Assembly: GCF_014195535.1 (NCBI RefSeq)
Contig: NZ_JACIBY010000001.1
Coordinates: 499,748-563,747 of the forward strand
DNA: 64,000 nt
Source of the DNA: Runella defluvii
GTDB taxonomy: Bacteria > Bacteroidota > Bacteroidia > Cytophagales > Spirosomataceae
Direction: 5' to 3'
The notes under the pieces are model-generated. The model was given only the letters and a program-made list of their open reading frames with translations, had not been told where the DNA came from and ran no database searches. Shown here piece by piece: positions 26,695 to 35,273 of the stretch; within the stretch, counting starts at the first letter, position 1, and each line of letters starts with the position of its first letter. Both the position numbers and the translations under genes were made by a program.

Positions 26695-28143
26695 ATGAAT
26701 ATAGACGTAGTTCATCAATTGCCGACTCCAGTCCAGGCCGAGGTATATCTTTTTTGCCAAAATGATTCTTTAGCTGACCAGTTGGCGCAGTTTTCACAGG
26801 CCGATTTTCTGATTCAGGATTTTAAAGCTGATTTTAAACAAACACAGTTGGTGTATGGTGACAACTCAAAAAAGTATCTCCTTGGGTTGGGAAAATCACC
26901 AAAACCAGCCGATTATATCAAAGCGCTGAGGTCTTTCTTTTTTAACCAAAAAAAGAAATTACCCGATGCAGTTGCTTTGCACGCCCAAGGCTTGACCGCG
27001 AGCGAAATCGAGGCGGTAGTCAATGGACTTTGGTTGGGCGATTACGATTTAGGTTTATACAAAACAGATAAGGCGACAGAACCTACGTTTTTTGAACGTA
27101 ACTCACAACTGTGGCTACTGGTGGAGGAAAAAGAGGTGGATTTGGCTGCTCAAGCAGTCCAAAATGGTGTAGCGACGGCGCAAACCCAAATTCGGGTGAT
27201 GGATTTGATGAATGCTCCTTCAAGCCATAAGTACCCCCAAGTGCTGGCCGATTGGGCGGTTTCGTCGGGGAAAACCCACGGATATTCGGTACAAGTGTTT
27301 GATGAAAAACAATGTGCGGAAATGGGCTTGCACGCTTTATTGTCGGTGAGTGCTGGCAGCAAAAACCCACCCCGTTTTATCGTCATGGAATACAAACATG
27401 CCGCCGCTTCCCAAACCATTGGACTTGTAGGAAAAGGAGTGACTTTTGATACGGGTGGTGTTTCGCTGAAGCCTTCCACCAATATGCACTACATGAAGTC
27501 GGACATGGGCGGGGCTGCTGCCGTGCTAGGTACGATGGAGTTGGCTGCGAAACTGCAACTTCCTGTTCATATAATAGGGATTATTCCTTCGACCGAAAAC
27601 TCAATGGACGGGCTTGCCATTAAACCTGGTGATGTGATTGGAAGCTATTCGGGCAAAACCATTGAAGTAATTGATACCGACGCCGAAGGCCGATTGATTT
27701 TGGCCGATAGCCTGACGTACGCGCATCGCCATTTTGAGCTAGCTACCATCATCGACTTGGCAACGCTCACGGGTAGCTGCGTAGCTACGCTTGGCTATGC
27801 CGCCGCAGGTTTGTTTACCAGTAATGATGCCCTTGCCGAAAGCTTGTACAAAAGTGGAATGACAACGGGCGAAAAAGTATGGCGTTTGCCCATTTGGGAT
27901 GATTACAAAGACGAGCTAAAGTCGGATGTCGCCGATGTGAAAAACTACCACGGAAAGCCCATAGCGGGAGCCATCGTAGCGGCTAAATTTTTAGAAGTTT
28001 TTACCAACAATCACCCCGCGTGGGCGCATTTGGATATTGCAGGTACGGCCTTTGCTGATTCAGAATTTGGAAGTATGAAATCGGGGACGGCCTATGGCGT
28101 TCGATTACTGATTGATTGGCTTCGTAATCAAGTAAATGGATAA
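26695..28143 (+). CDS. Leucyl aminopeptidase family M17
   Basis: 482 residues, family length. The C-terminal catalytic domain holds VGKGVTFDTGGVSLKP (metal-binding Lys and Asp), MKSDMGGAA, and the M17 signature DTDAEGRLILAD, with a bimetal centre that removes N-terminal amino acids. Cytoplasmic, no leader. Stand-alone gene with 81 bases upstream of it and 65 downstream. Confidence 0.92.
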   Translation: MNIDVVHQLPTPVQAEVYLFCQNDSLADQLAQFSQADFLIQDFKADFKQTQLVYGDNSKKYLLGLGKSPKPADYIKALRSFFFNQKKKLPDAVALHAQGLTASEIEAVVNGLWLGDYDLGLYKTDKATEPTFFERNSQLWLLVEEKEVDLAAQAVQNGVATAQTQIRVMDLMNAPSSHKYPQVLADWAVSSGKTHGYSVQVFDEKQCAEMGLHALLSVSAGSKNPPRFIVMEYKHAAASQTIGLVGKGVTFDTGGVSLKPSTNMHYMKSDMGGAAAVLGTMELAAKLQLPVHIIGIIPSTENSMDGLAIKPGDVIGSYSGKTIEVIDTDAEGRLILADSLTYAHRHFELATIIDLATLTGSCVATLGYAAAGLFTSNDALAESLYKSGMTTGEKVWRLPIWDDYKDELKSDVADVKNYHGKPIAGAIVAAKFLEVFTNNHPAWAHLDIAGTAFADSEFGSMKSGTAYGVRLLIDWLRNQVNG

Positions 28144-28208
28144 GTTTTGGTAATTCAGGCTTGTTCTGTTAGCTTTAAGCGTAAAATGGTTTAGACGTAA
28201 AAATTACA

Positions 28209-30035
28209 ATGAGTATGAAGCTAACGTTACGCAATCTATACGCTGTTTTGTTGCTAGTCGGTATTCACCAAGCTCATTCCCAACAAGTTCATCAGCGTTG
28301 GGAAGTAGGAGCAGGGCTTGGCCTGTCGGGCTACCTAGGTGATTTGAACAAATCAGATTTTTTTTCGCAAGAACCTAAAGGGAGCGGAGGGGTTTTTGGT
28401 CGTTACCACTTTAATCGGAGTTGGGCGCTTCGTGGCGCCTTAACGTTTGGTACATTGTCGGGCAATGATGCTAATTTTGAAGACCGTAAAGTGCGCGGTT
28501 TTTCAACGCGTTCGCCTCTTACCGACTTTTCAGCCATTGTGGAATATGATTTCTTGGGGCGTCAACGTTTCAAATACGATTCCACCGCTTTCCAAGTGCG
28601 TTTCAAACGCCGATTGTCACCTTACTTGTTTACAGGGGCAGGGGTAGGTTTTACCAATCCCAAACCTAATTTTACGGGCACTGCCACGACACCCGATATT
28701 TATAGACAAGGGGCAATAGCTGATCAAGCGGCCAATTATTCCAAATCAAACTTTGTCGTTCCTTTTGGAATAGGTGTACGTTATGACCTTGCAGAGCATT
28801 GGGTATTGGGTGCTGAGGCGGGTTTCCGTTTGGCATTTTCTGATTATTTAGACGGTATCAGCAAAGGAGCAAATCCAAATCGTGATGATCGTTACAAACT
28901 TTCAACGGTGTCTATTGCGTATCGTTTTGACAAAAAAGATACTGACCGCGATGGTATTCCTGATGAAAAAGATGCCTGTCCTACGCAGCCTGGTTCGGTC
29001 AAAATGAATGGCTGTCCTGACCGTGATAATGACGGTATTGCTGATAAAGACGACGATTGCCCAGATACTTTCGGTTTGGCGGCTTACAAGGGTTGTCCTG
29101 ATACCGACGGCGATGGCATTCGTGACAAAGACGATGCCTGCCCTGAGGTTGCAGGTTTGGTCGCGTTACAAGGTTGCCCCGACCGTGATAAAGATGGTAT
29201 TGCCGATAAAGATGATGCCTGTCCTGACGTAGCAGGTTTAGCCAAATTTAAAGGCTGTCCTGACACTGACAAAGATGGCATTGAGGACAAAGAAGACGAA
29301 TGCCCGACGGTTGCAGGAAAAGCCGAATTGAAAGGCTGTCCTGACGCGGATGGCGATGGAATCGCGGATAAAGACGATGCGTGTCCTGACGTAGCAGGCA
29401 AAGCCGAATTGAAGGGGTGTCCTGATACCGACGGTGATGGCATTGCCGACAAAGATGACGCTTGTCCAACAGTAGCGGGTGTAGCAGCCTTTGGAGGTTG
29501 TCCTGATACTGACGGAGATGGTGTAGAAGATGCCAAAGACCGTTGTCCTGACATTGCAGGGAAAGCAGAGTTTGAAGGTTGTCCAGACGCCAAGACGTTG
29601 AAAGCAATCATCAAAGCGGAAGAGAAGAAAGCGAAACTTGAAGCCGAATTGGCCAAAAAACAAAAAGGTACACTTGACCCTACCAAAATAGTGGTTGATT
29701 TCAAAGTTGAGCCTGTGTTGTTTGAGTCAAACAGTGCCGTTATTCAGTCTCAATACCAAATGGTTCTTGATGAAGTAGCCAACACAATGGCGAAAAATCC
29801 AACGTATAAATTGCAGTTGTCGGGCCATGCTGATAGCAAAGGGGCGCAAGTACACAACCAACAATTGTCTGAAAAACGAGCCCAAGCTTGTTTTGAGTAC
29901 TTACGTACGAAAGGGGTGGATGCGACTCGGATTATTTTCCGTGGTTTTGGTGAAAGTTTGCCAGCAGCGAGCAACGCTTCGGAAGAAGGCCGTCAGCAAA
30001 ACCGCCGTGTCGAGGTAAAAGCGTTTCGTCAGTAA
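28209..30035 (+). CDS. OmpA-family outer membrane protein with thrombospondin type 3 repeats
   Basis: 608 residues. Signal peptide ends about residue 24 (HQAHSQQ). Residues ~28-243 form an outer-membrane beta-barrel (DUF6089-like: GLSGYLGDLNKSDFF, LRLAFSDYLDGIS). Eight 27-residue calcium-binding repeats follow (about 244-460, consensus DTDGDGIADKDDACPDVAG), then a helical linker and an OmpA peptidoglycan-binding domain (about 495-605: SGHADSKGAQVHNQQLSEKRA). It links the outer membrane to peptidoglycan; the Ca-binding rod probably spans the gap. The barrel half is shared with the next gene, so the two are tandem paralogues. Confidence 0.9.
   Translation: MSMKLTLRNLYAVLLLVGIHQAHSQQVHQRWEVGAGLGLSGYLGDLNKSDFFSQEPKGSGGVFGRYHFNRSWALRGALTFGTLSGNDANFEDRKVRGFSTRSPLTDFSAIVEYDFLGRQRFKYDSTAFQVRFKRRLSPYLFTGAGVGFTNPKPNFTGTATTPDIYRQGAIADQAANYSKSNFVVPFGIGVRYDLAEHWVLGAEAGFRLAFSDYLDGISKGANPNRDDRYKLSTVSIAYRFDKKDTDRDGIPDEKDACPTQPGSVKMNGCPDRDNDGIADKDDDCPDTFGLAAYKGCPDTDGDGIRDKDDACPEVAGLVALQGCPDRDKDGIADKDDACPDVAGLAKFKGCPDTDKDGIEDKEDECPTVAGKAELKGCPDADGDGIADKDDACPDVAGKAELKGCPDTDGDGIADKDDACPTVAGVAAFGGCPDTDGDGVEDAKDRCPDIAGKAEFEGCPDAKTLKAIIKAEEKKAKLEAELAKKQKGTLDPTKIVVDFKVEPVLFESNSAVIQSQYQMVLDEVANTMAKNPTYKLQLSGHADSKGAQVHNQQLSEKRAQACFEYLRTKGVDATRIIFRGFGESLPAASNASEEGRQQNRRVEVKAFRQ
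28938..29588 (+). repeat. Eight tandem 81-bp coding repeats (TSP3)
   Basis: In-frame repeat encoding 27-residue units D-x-D-x-DG-x-x-D-x-x-D-x-C-P ... GCP. Copies differ in DNA and protein, as in old coding repeats; the array length could vary between strains by slippage. Confidence 0.9.
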
Positions 30036-30058
30036 TAACTTACAATAACTGCATCGTT

Positions 30059-30100
30059 AAAAAGTCGGACAGCCAACAAGCTGTTCGACTTTTTGCGTTT
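30059..30100 (+). terminator. Terminator of the OmpA/TSP3 gene
   Basis: AAAAAGTCGGACAGC (30059-30073), loop CAACAA, GCTGTTCGACTTTTT (30080-30094), with one G-U pair, then GCGTTTTCTT. It separates the tandem paralogues. Confidence 0.85.
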
Positions 30101-30121
30101 TCTTGTAAAAAACTCAAAAGA

Positions 30122-30865
30122 ATGCGTTTGCCTGCTTTAACTTGTTGCCTGAGCTTGCTATTGGTTACAAAATCAATGAGCCAAGAGCGCATAGAATTTG
30201 GGGGATTTGTGGGCGGTTCAGGTTATTTGGGCGACTTAAATAAATCTGATTGGTTTTCTAAAGAACCCAAAGTGGGTCTAGGTGGCTTGGTTCGTTACAA
30301 TGCGTCGGATTTCTTAGCGGTGCGTGCTTCTTTGCTTTTTGGGTACTTGTCGGGGCGAGATAGCCATTACGAAGACCGCGCATTTCGAAATTTCTCAACC
30401 CAATCACCTGTTTCGGAAATTACTGTGCAGACCGAACTTCACATTTTGCCTTTGGTGCAACCCCGTTTACCTCGCTTTTTTCAATCAACATTTTCCCCTT
30501 TTCTGTTTGTCGGGATAGGTGGGGCATACACGCGACCAGCCCCTGATTTAGAAAACATGATTGTTTCCAAGCCTGAATTTGTGATAGGGGCTGAAATTGA
30601 TCAAAACACAGCATACAGCCCCTACCACCTAGTTATTCCTTTCGGAATGGGGGTAAAGTACCGCCCGCACATTCAGTGGACTTTGACGCTTGAAGCAGGT
30701 TTTCGTTTGACTTTTTCAGATTATTTGGATGGCATAAGCCATGCGGCGAATCCTGAAAAAACAGACAGGTACCAGTTCTGGGGGCTAACAGTAGCGTATC
30801 GCTTGCCCAAACGGGTGGTTGGTTTTAGAAATCGAAATCCGTTACGGTGTACAACAAATCCCTAG
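30122..30865 (+). CDS. Short outer-membrane barrel, paralogue of the OmpA/TSP3 protein
   Basis: 247 residues, signal peptide ending near KSMSQ (about 20). It is homologous to the barrel half of the upstream protein: GGSGYLGDLNKSDWFSKEPK and LTFSDYLDGISHAANPEKTDRY align with GLSGYLGDLNKSDFFSQEPK and LAFSDYLDGISKGANPNRDDRY. It lacks the TSP3 rod and OmpA domain and ends soon after the barrel. Probably arose by local duplication and loss of the 3' half, or is the ancestral form. Function unknown. Confidence 0.85.
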   Translation: MRLPALTCCLSLLLVTKSMSQERIEFGGFVGGSGYLGDLNKSDWFSKEPKVGLGGLVRYNASDFLAVRASLLFGYLSGRDSHYEDRAFRNFSTQSPVSEITVQTELHILPLVQPRLPRFFQSTFSPFLFVGIGGAYTRPAPDLENMIVSKPEFVIGAEIDQNTAYSPYHLVIPFGMGVKYRPHIQWTLTLEAGFRLTFSDYLDGISHAANPEKTDRYQFWGLTVAYRLPKRVVGFRNRNPLRCTTNP

Positions 30866-30962
30866 TAGTATTTTCTTGAAAAAAAGTGCTTTTGTATATT
30901 GTTGATTTTTAGTGATTTGTAAAAAACTTTCAAAAAAGTTGTAATTTTTTTTCGCCAAACAC

Positions 30963-30994
30963 TTGCGTCATATAGTGAAACGCGCTACTTTTGC
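30963..30994 (+). promoter_or_regulatory. Promoter of the tRNA-Gly gene
   Basis: TTG (30963-30965), 20 bases, TACTTTTGC (30986-30994): an excellent match to the Bacteroidota consensus TTG-N17-23-TAnnTTTG. Expected start near 31001, about 43 bases before the mature tRNA. Confidence 0.7.
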
Positions 30995-31043
30995 ACCACC
31001 AAATAACACTTGAACGGCTCGCCGAAACAAGTTTAACCAAAAC

Positions 31044-31116
31044 GCGAAAGTAGCTCAGCTGGTAGAGCGCGACCTTGCCAAGGTCGAGGTCGCGGGTTCG
31101 AACCCCGTCTTTCGCT
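31044..31116 (+). tRNA. tRNA-Gly (GCC)
   Basis: 73 nt. Acceptor stem GCGAAAG/CTTTCGC with T as discriminator, D-arm GCTCAGCTGGTAGAGC, anticodon loop CTTGCCAAG with anticodon GCC, and T-arm GCGGGTTCGAACCCCGT. No CCA is encoded. Confidence 0.95.
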
Positions 31117-31117
31117 C

Positions 31118-31146
31118 AAAGCACCGCCGAAAACGGTGCTTTTTTG
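31118..31146 (+). terminator. Terminator after tRNA-Gly
   Basis: AAAGCACCG / CGGTGCTTT hairpin (31118-31126, 31134-31142) followed by a T run, so the two tRNAs may be separate transcripts. Confidence 0.75.
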
Positions 31147-31164
31147 TCAAAAAGGGATACCCCT

Positions 31165-31250
31165 GCCGAGGTGGTGGAACTGGTAGACACGCAGGACTTA
31201 AAATCCTGTGAGCCGAAACGCTCGTACGGGTTCGATTCCCGTCCTCGGTA
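31165..31250 (+). tRNA. tRNA-Leu (UAA)
   Basis: 86 nt with a long variable arm. Acceptor GCCGAGG/CCTCGGT, discriminator A, anticodon stem GCAGGA/TCCTGT with anticodon TAA, T-arm ACGGGTTCGATTCCCGT. No CCA encoded. Confidence 0.95.
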
Positions 31251-31253
31251 CAA

Positions 31254-31288
31254 AAAACGCAGAGTCTAGGCTCTGCGTTTTTTTTGTG
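31254..31288. terminator. Bidirectional terminator between tRNA-Leu and the AraC gene
   Basis: AAAACGCAGAG (31254-31264) and CTCTGCGTTTT (31271-31281), T runs on both strands. It serves tRNA-Leu on plus and the AraC-family gene (stop at 31305) on minus. Confidence 0.85.
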
Positions 31289-31304
31289 CCCTATCAGCAG
31301 TCTT

Positions 31305-32144
31305 TTAAGGCTGGTAAGCCATTTTTTTGTATTGATACGGTGTTGTATTAAAGTGTTTCTGAAACTGCTTGCTGAATTTGATGGGAGAGGAGTATCCAGT
31401 AATGCGCGACACCTCAATGGCTTTGAGCCCTTGCGCTAGTAAGGTTTTGGCATACTCCATTTTTTTGTCGAGGTAAGCCTGATAAAGCGTTTTTCCGTAC
31501 GCTTTCTTGAACTCTACCCTAAATAGCGCGGGACTTATTCGCATTTTCTTTGCTATTTCCGATGCGTTGGGTACCTGCTGGTTGTTGTGGTTGAGTATGT
31601 AGTTTTCATAAATGAAATCCATTAAGGTCATTATGGATAACCCTCGCAAAGGAGGTGCAGCGGTCAGAGAGCCAGTTGACGTTGATATACTTGGGAGTAC
31701 ATATTGTTCAGATAGGGCCTTTATCAGGGCTTCTACTAATTTACACTTGTTCTCCCTAAGGCTCTGCAGGGCTATACCGTTTGGTTTTAAGACCAATCCT
31801 AAAATATACTGGATTGTTTTTGAAGGGGCTGGTGTTGGAAGAATCACCACACTCTCTTGGTTGTTCACATACGCTATTTGGGGGGCTATTAATGCTTCAA
31901 ATATAGAAATAGGCATAGACAGCGTAATGATGTTGGCAGGAGCATTCAGGGGTGAAATTTGCCAACTATCAGAAGGGAAATTAATAAACAGATGATCGGT
32001 AACGATACTGATGTCCAATTGCTCAAGCTGTATTTTGGTTGAACAAAAATAAACATTACAATAGCCAGGGTGGACTGGAAGCAAATCCATTTTGGAATCA
32101 ACCGTACTAATGATGACTTGCACGGCATCTAAACTGGTGTTCAT
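31305..32144 (-). CDS. AraC-family transcriptional regulator
   Basis: 279 residues. The C-terminal ~100 residues are a two-HTH AraC domain: NASEIAKKMRISPALFRVEFKKAYG, then LAQGLKAIEVSRITGYSSPIKFSKQFQKHFNTTPYQYKK. The N-terminal ~170 residues are a ligand or partner domain I do not recognise. ATG 32144 leaves 10 bases after the short LuxR gene; the longer start at 32216 would overlap it by 62 bases. Probably co-transcribed with that gene. Confidence 0.85.
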   Translation of the reverse strand: MNTSLDAVQVIISTVDSKMDLLPVHPGYCNVYFCSTKIQLEQLDISIVTDHLFINFPSDSWQISPLNAPANIITLSMPISIFEALIAPQIAYVNNQESVVILPTPAPSKTIQYILGLVLKPNGIALQSLRENKCKLVEALIKALSEQYVLPSISTSTGSLTAAPPLRGLSIMTLMDFIYENYILNHNNQQVPNASEIAKKMRISPALFRVEFKKAYGKTLYQAYLDKKMEYAKTLLAQGLKAIEVSRITGYSSPIKFSKQFQKHFNTTPYQYKKMAYQP

Positions 32145-32154
32145 AAGAGTGTAG

Positions 32155-32529
32155 TTAGATTTTGGTGCTTTTGTATGCCAAATACAAGCGAGAAGCGTCC
32201 ACTTTGTTGTTGACATTTAAGGATTTGTAAATTTGTTTGATTCGAAATCGGATGGTGTTGACCGACACATTCATTTCTCGGGCAATCTCATCGTATCCTT
32301 TGCCATTGGCTAATTGCCCTAAAACCGCCAATTTATTGGGGGTAAGTTTTTCAATCGCTTGTTGTAAGTTCTTGGGAGTGTTTTGCGAAATGATTTGATA
32401 GGGTAGAAGCTCTGCTTCCATCATTGCCGTCAATTTTGGCAAGTATTGGGTGGGGATTTTAAACAGAGTTGCCTCTTCAAATGTTACTGGTAGTTCTGAT
32501 TCTGGTAATTGATTGATTGGTATATTCAT
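32155..32529 (-). CDS. Short LuxR-type HTH protein without receiver
   Basis: 124 residues. The C-terminal LuxR helix-turn-helix reads LTPNKLAVLGQLANGKGYDEIAREMNVSVNTIRFRIKQIYKSLNVNN (broken here as about residues 58-105). The N-terminal ~55 residues are not a receiver and carry no phospho-acceptor Asp; they could bind a partner. ATG 32529 is preferred; the upstream extension to 32583 is Ile-rich and unlike a soluble N-terminus. It sits between the AraC gene and the two-component genes. Confidence 0.75.
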   Translation of the reverse strand: MNIPINQLPESELPVTFEEATLFKIPTQYLPKLTAMMEAELLPYQIISQNTPKNLQQAIEKLTPNKLAVLGQLANGKGYDEIAREMNVSVNTIRFRIKQIYKSLNVNNKVDASRLYLAYKSTKI

Positions 32530-32858
32530 TAGATAGAATGGGGATTTTGCTGCAATAATTATAATAAAAATAACTAAATGCAAGCGAATGAAGTAGTTAA
32601 TAATAGCTATTTTTGTGTTCTGCTGTATCGTATATTTTGCCTTTAAATCGAGGGAGTGGTATATGTTTTTTGGATAATACTTTTGGTTTTATCCTATTTT
32701 TGAAAATAAATAGACAAGATAGTATAGCTATTTCACAGGCATAGTTATACCAGATTTAGTTTTTAAAGGCAGAAAATAGAGGTTATTTCTGTAAAATAAA
32801 GTTTACAAATAATAAAAAAAGAAGAGAAAATAAATGTAGAAGTAATTCTGTCGAGTAA
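32530..32858. other. Gene-free AT-rich spacer
   Basis: 329 bases, AT-rich, with several ATAGCTATTT-like motifs (about 32604-32612 and 32722-32731). No gene, terminator or convincing promoter consensus is visible. It may hold the control region of the short LuxR/AraC pair on the minus strand. Confidence 0.4.
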
Positions 32859-33527
32859 TCAGAGCTTGCCTGCTTCTTGTGCAACCCGAACTAGCTCTGT
32901 GCTATTTTTGACTTGGGTTTTTTTAATCATATTGATGCGATGATTATTCACCGTATAAATACTGAGCCCTAGCTGTTCGGCGATATCTCTGCTACTATTG
33001 CCTTCACTGATTAATTTTAAAATGGCTTTTTCTTTCTCAGACAGAAGATGTAAAGGATAGGCAGATGGTGTACTGGAGAGTGGCTGAGTGTTGATGGGGC
33101 GATATTGAATCAGGGCTTTTTGAATAATGGTGGCAATTTCTGGGGTAAAAAAAGCCGTTCGGGCGTAAGCACATCGAATAGAACGAATAATATCTTGTCG
33201 GTCTGCATTTTTGACAATGTAAGAGGTAGCCCCTTGTTGAATGCAGTCTAATACGTATTTATCGTCATTAAAAATAGAAAAAATGATTATGCGGAGCTGC
33301 GGGAATTTAGCCAATAATTGGGGGATGATGTGCAATCCCAAAGGTTGATGGTCAAAAAATAAGTCAAGCAATAAAATGTCGGGTTGTTTATCATTGACTG
33401 ATTCCCAGATTTCTTGCTCGTTTTTTGCTTCCCCAATAACGGCCAAATCTGTTTCTTGACTTAAAAGCGAAATAATACCTTTCCGTACAACTTCGTGGTC
33501 GTCTGCTACAACAATTTTAATATTCAT
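32859..33527 (-). CDS. NarL/FixJ-type response regulator
   Basis: 222 residues. Receiver domain with acidic pocket ADDHE (Asp9, Asp10) and phospho-acceptor Asp55 (DILLLDLFF), Lys near 105 (YIVKNAD). The C-terminal LuxR HTH is LSEKEKAILKLISEGNSSRDIAEQLGLS.. (from about 162). ATG 33527 is used; a TACATTTG box at 33544-33537 points to a start of transcription close to it. Its cognate kinase is the next gene upstream on the same strand. Confidence 0.9.
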   Translation of the reverse strand: MNIKIVVADDHEVVRKGIISLLSQETDLAVIGEAKNEQEIWESVNDKQPDILLLDLFFDHQPLGLHIIPQLLAKFPQLRIIIFSIFNDDKYVLDCIQQGATSYIVKNADRQDIIRSIRCAYARTAFFTPEIATIIQKALIQYRPINTQPLSSTPSAYPLHLLSEKEKAILKLISEGNSSRDIAEQLGLSIYTVNNHRINMIKKTQVKNSTELVRVAQEAGKL

Positions 33528-33648
33528 CACTAATGTCAAATGTACAGTCTATGGTATTAGTTTAACGCCAATATTAAACATAATTCTGTGGATTTGCCAA
33601 AAAATGCTACATTCTCGGGTGGAATGCAGATGTATGTCTATAAACTTA

Positions 33649-35091
33649 TTAATTCAGTAGCGGAACTGTTGCTTTGATTTCTGTACCTTGGTTGATGATA
33701 GATTCAAGATGAAAGTCGCCAGAAAGTAACTGGCACCTCTGCCGCATATTCTCAATGCCAAATTTCGATTGGCTCATTCGACAAATTTTCTTTAAATCAA
33801 ACCCTGAGCCATCATCTACAATACGCACGGTAAGTGCTCCTTGCTCAATTTCTATTTCAACGAGGATTTCTTTTGCCAAAGCATGTTTAAGGGCATTGTT
33901 TAGGGCTTCTTGAACAATTCGGAAAATTCCCAATGAAACCCAATCTGAAAGTGGAGGAATGGGAGTGTTGGGTTGAAAAAACTGAAAATGTACGTTGGGA
34001 TGCTGCGCTTGAAGGTCGTCAATCAATGATTGTATAGCACCCAAAATTCCAAAAGTTTCGAGGGTGGATGGGAGCAACCCCATCAAAATACGTCTTGTTT
34101 CTTCAATCGTTTTATTGGTAAGTTGAAGAATCCCTCTAAACTGATTGCACGTATTTATAGACGGTAATGAACCCTTTAAGCTTTCCAATCCATACTTTAT
34201 TCCTGCGAGCATTTGGCCAATGCTATCGTGTAGTTCGTGCGCTATGCGTTTTCGTTCTTCTTCTTGACCTTTGATTAAGTATTTTTCCTGCTCAAGCACA
34301 AGGGTTAATTTGTCTTGTAAGGCTTGCATGGAGCGTTTTTGCTCGGTTTCGAGGAGTTGTTGGGTAGTTTTTAGATTTTCATTGACCCTTCTCAATTCAA
34401 GATTGACTTTGTTGACCTCGCGTTGGCTTTGTAAATTTTGAAGTAAATACTGATTTAAATAGGTAAAAGAGGGCTTGACAATTTTAAATGCAATGATGAT
34501 ACCAACCAAGGAAAGAATGCTCGTAAGTGCAAAGTTGATCCAAATATCCAACACACTGAAATCGCTTTCCATGTCCTCGAAATAGTTATGGACAATAGCA
34601 TGTAGCTCGCTTTCGTAGAGGTCAATGTAGTTTAAAATTTCGGAGATGTTTTTTTTATCGCCCCAGTTACCCTGTGCAGCTATTTTTAATTGTTTATCAA
34701 TTTTTTGGTAAACTTGAATGGCTTTCGGAATACTATTTTGTAGGTACTTTTCCATTTGAGCACCTAAGTACGCATCTTGTTGTTCGTACGAATTTACCAA
34801 TGCTTGATGATTGATATAAAATGGTCTTACTTTGACTTGAAATTGTTGGTTGATAGCGGGAGTAACACTAGGAAAAGCGGCTATGTGGTGCAGTTGTTCT
34901 TTTAAAATAGCGGAATGAGTAAGCTGATGGTTAACATGATAATACAGTTGATTGTCTAATCTTATTTCTTGTATAAATTCTGAGGTGACAACTCGACCGA
35001 TAAGCCAGATAAAAAATAGAATAACAACAGAGAAAAAATAAGCCCTAAGGATGCGGTAACGAATATTTTTACTGGTTAGAATGGTAGTCAT
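33649..35091 (-). CDS. NarX-type sensor histidine kinase
   Basis: 480 residues. TM1 about 17-34, an extracytoplasmic four-helix-like sensor of about 145 residues, TM2 about 183-204, a coiled coil (about 215-280), HisKA_3 dimerisation with RIAHELHDSIGQ (phospho-acceptor His288 expected), and an HATPase with NALKHA and DDGSGFD. It phosphorylates the adjacent NarL-type regulator; the signal is unknown. ATG 35091 is chosen because a TACTTTTG box at 35156-35149 would place transcription start about 35142, downstream of the alternative TTG at 35151. Confidence 0.9.
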   Translation of the reverse strand: MTTILTSKNIRYRILRAYFFSVVILFFIWLIGRVVTSEFIQEIRLDNQLYYHVNHQLTHSAILKEQLHHIAAFPSVTPAINQQFQVKVRPFYINHQALVNSYEQQDAYLGAQMEKYLQNSIPKAIQVYQKIDKQLKIAAQGNWGDKKNISEILNYIDLYESELHAIVHNYFEDMESDFSVLDIWINFALTSILSLVGIIIAFKIVKPSFTYLNQYLLQNLQSQREVNKVNLELRRVNENLKTTQQLLETEQKRSMQALQDKLTLVLEQEKYLIKGQEEERKRIAHELHDSIGQMLAGIKYGLESLKGSLPSINTCNQFRGILQLTNKTIEETRRILMGLLPSTLETFGILGAIQSLIDDLQAQHPNVHFQFFQPNTPIPPLSDWVSLGIFRIVQEALNNALKHALAKEILVEIEIEQGALTVRIVDDGSGFDLKKICRMSQSKFGIENMRQRCQLLSGDFHLESIINQGTEIKATVPLLN

Positions 35092-35148
35092 TTTGACAGG
35101 AGTGGGTATAATATGTAACCAAACGGACAGAAATATAAAAAATACCGA

Positions 35149-35156
35149 CAAAAGTA
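35149..35156 (-). promoter_or_regulatory. Candidate promoter -7 element of the two-component genes
   Basis: Minus-strand TACTTTTG followed by TC, the TAnnTTTG box; no exact TTG at 17-23 bases upstream. Expected leader about 50 bases. Confidence 0.4.
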
Positions 35157-35194
35157 ACTACCTGAAAAATAAGAAACTAAGAAGGACAACTCAC

Positions 35195-35229
35195 AAAAAA
35201 AGGAGCAGTAGAAATACTGCTCCTTTTTT
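35195..35229 (-). terminator. Terminator of the FadL-type gene
   Basis: A 16-bp stem, AAAAAAAGGAGCAGTA / TACTGCTCCTTTTTTT (plus-strand view), 44 bases after the stop at 35274. T run in the minus-strand direction. Confidence 0.85.
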
Positions 35230-35273
35230 GCTTCCTATAAAAATATTTTCTTAAAGAAAAACGGGCTTGGTTA

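Noticed and set aside
29084-29704. Minus-strand frame of 206 codons rich in Ser and Pro
   Set aside because: Mirror of the TSP3 repeats of the OmpA gene; periodic only because the sense repeat is.
31055-31417. Minus-strand 120-codon reading frame across the tRNAs, including the ERKTGFEPATSTLARSRSTS-like tail
   Set aside because: It is the antisense of tRNA-Leu and tRNA-Gly and their terminators; such frames are classic false genes over tRNAs.
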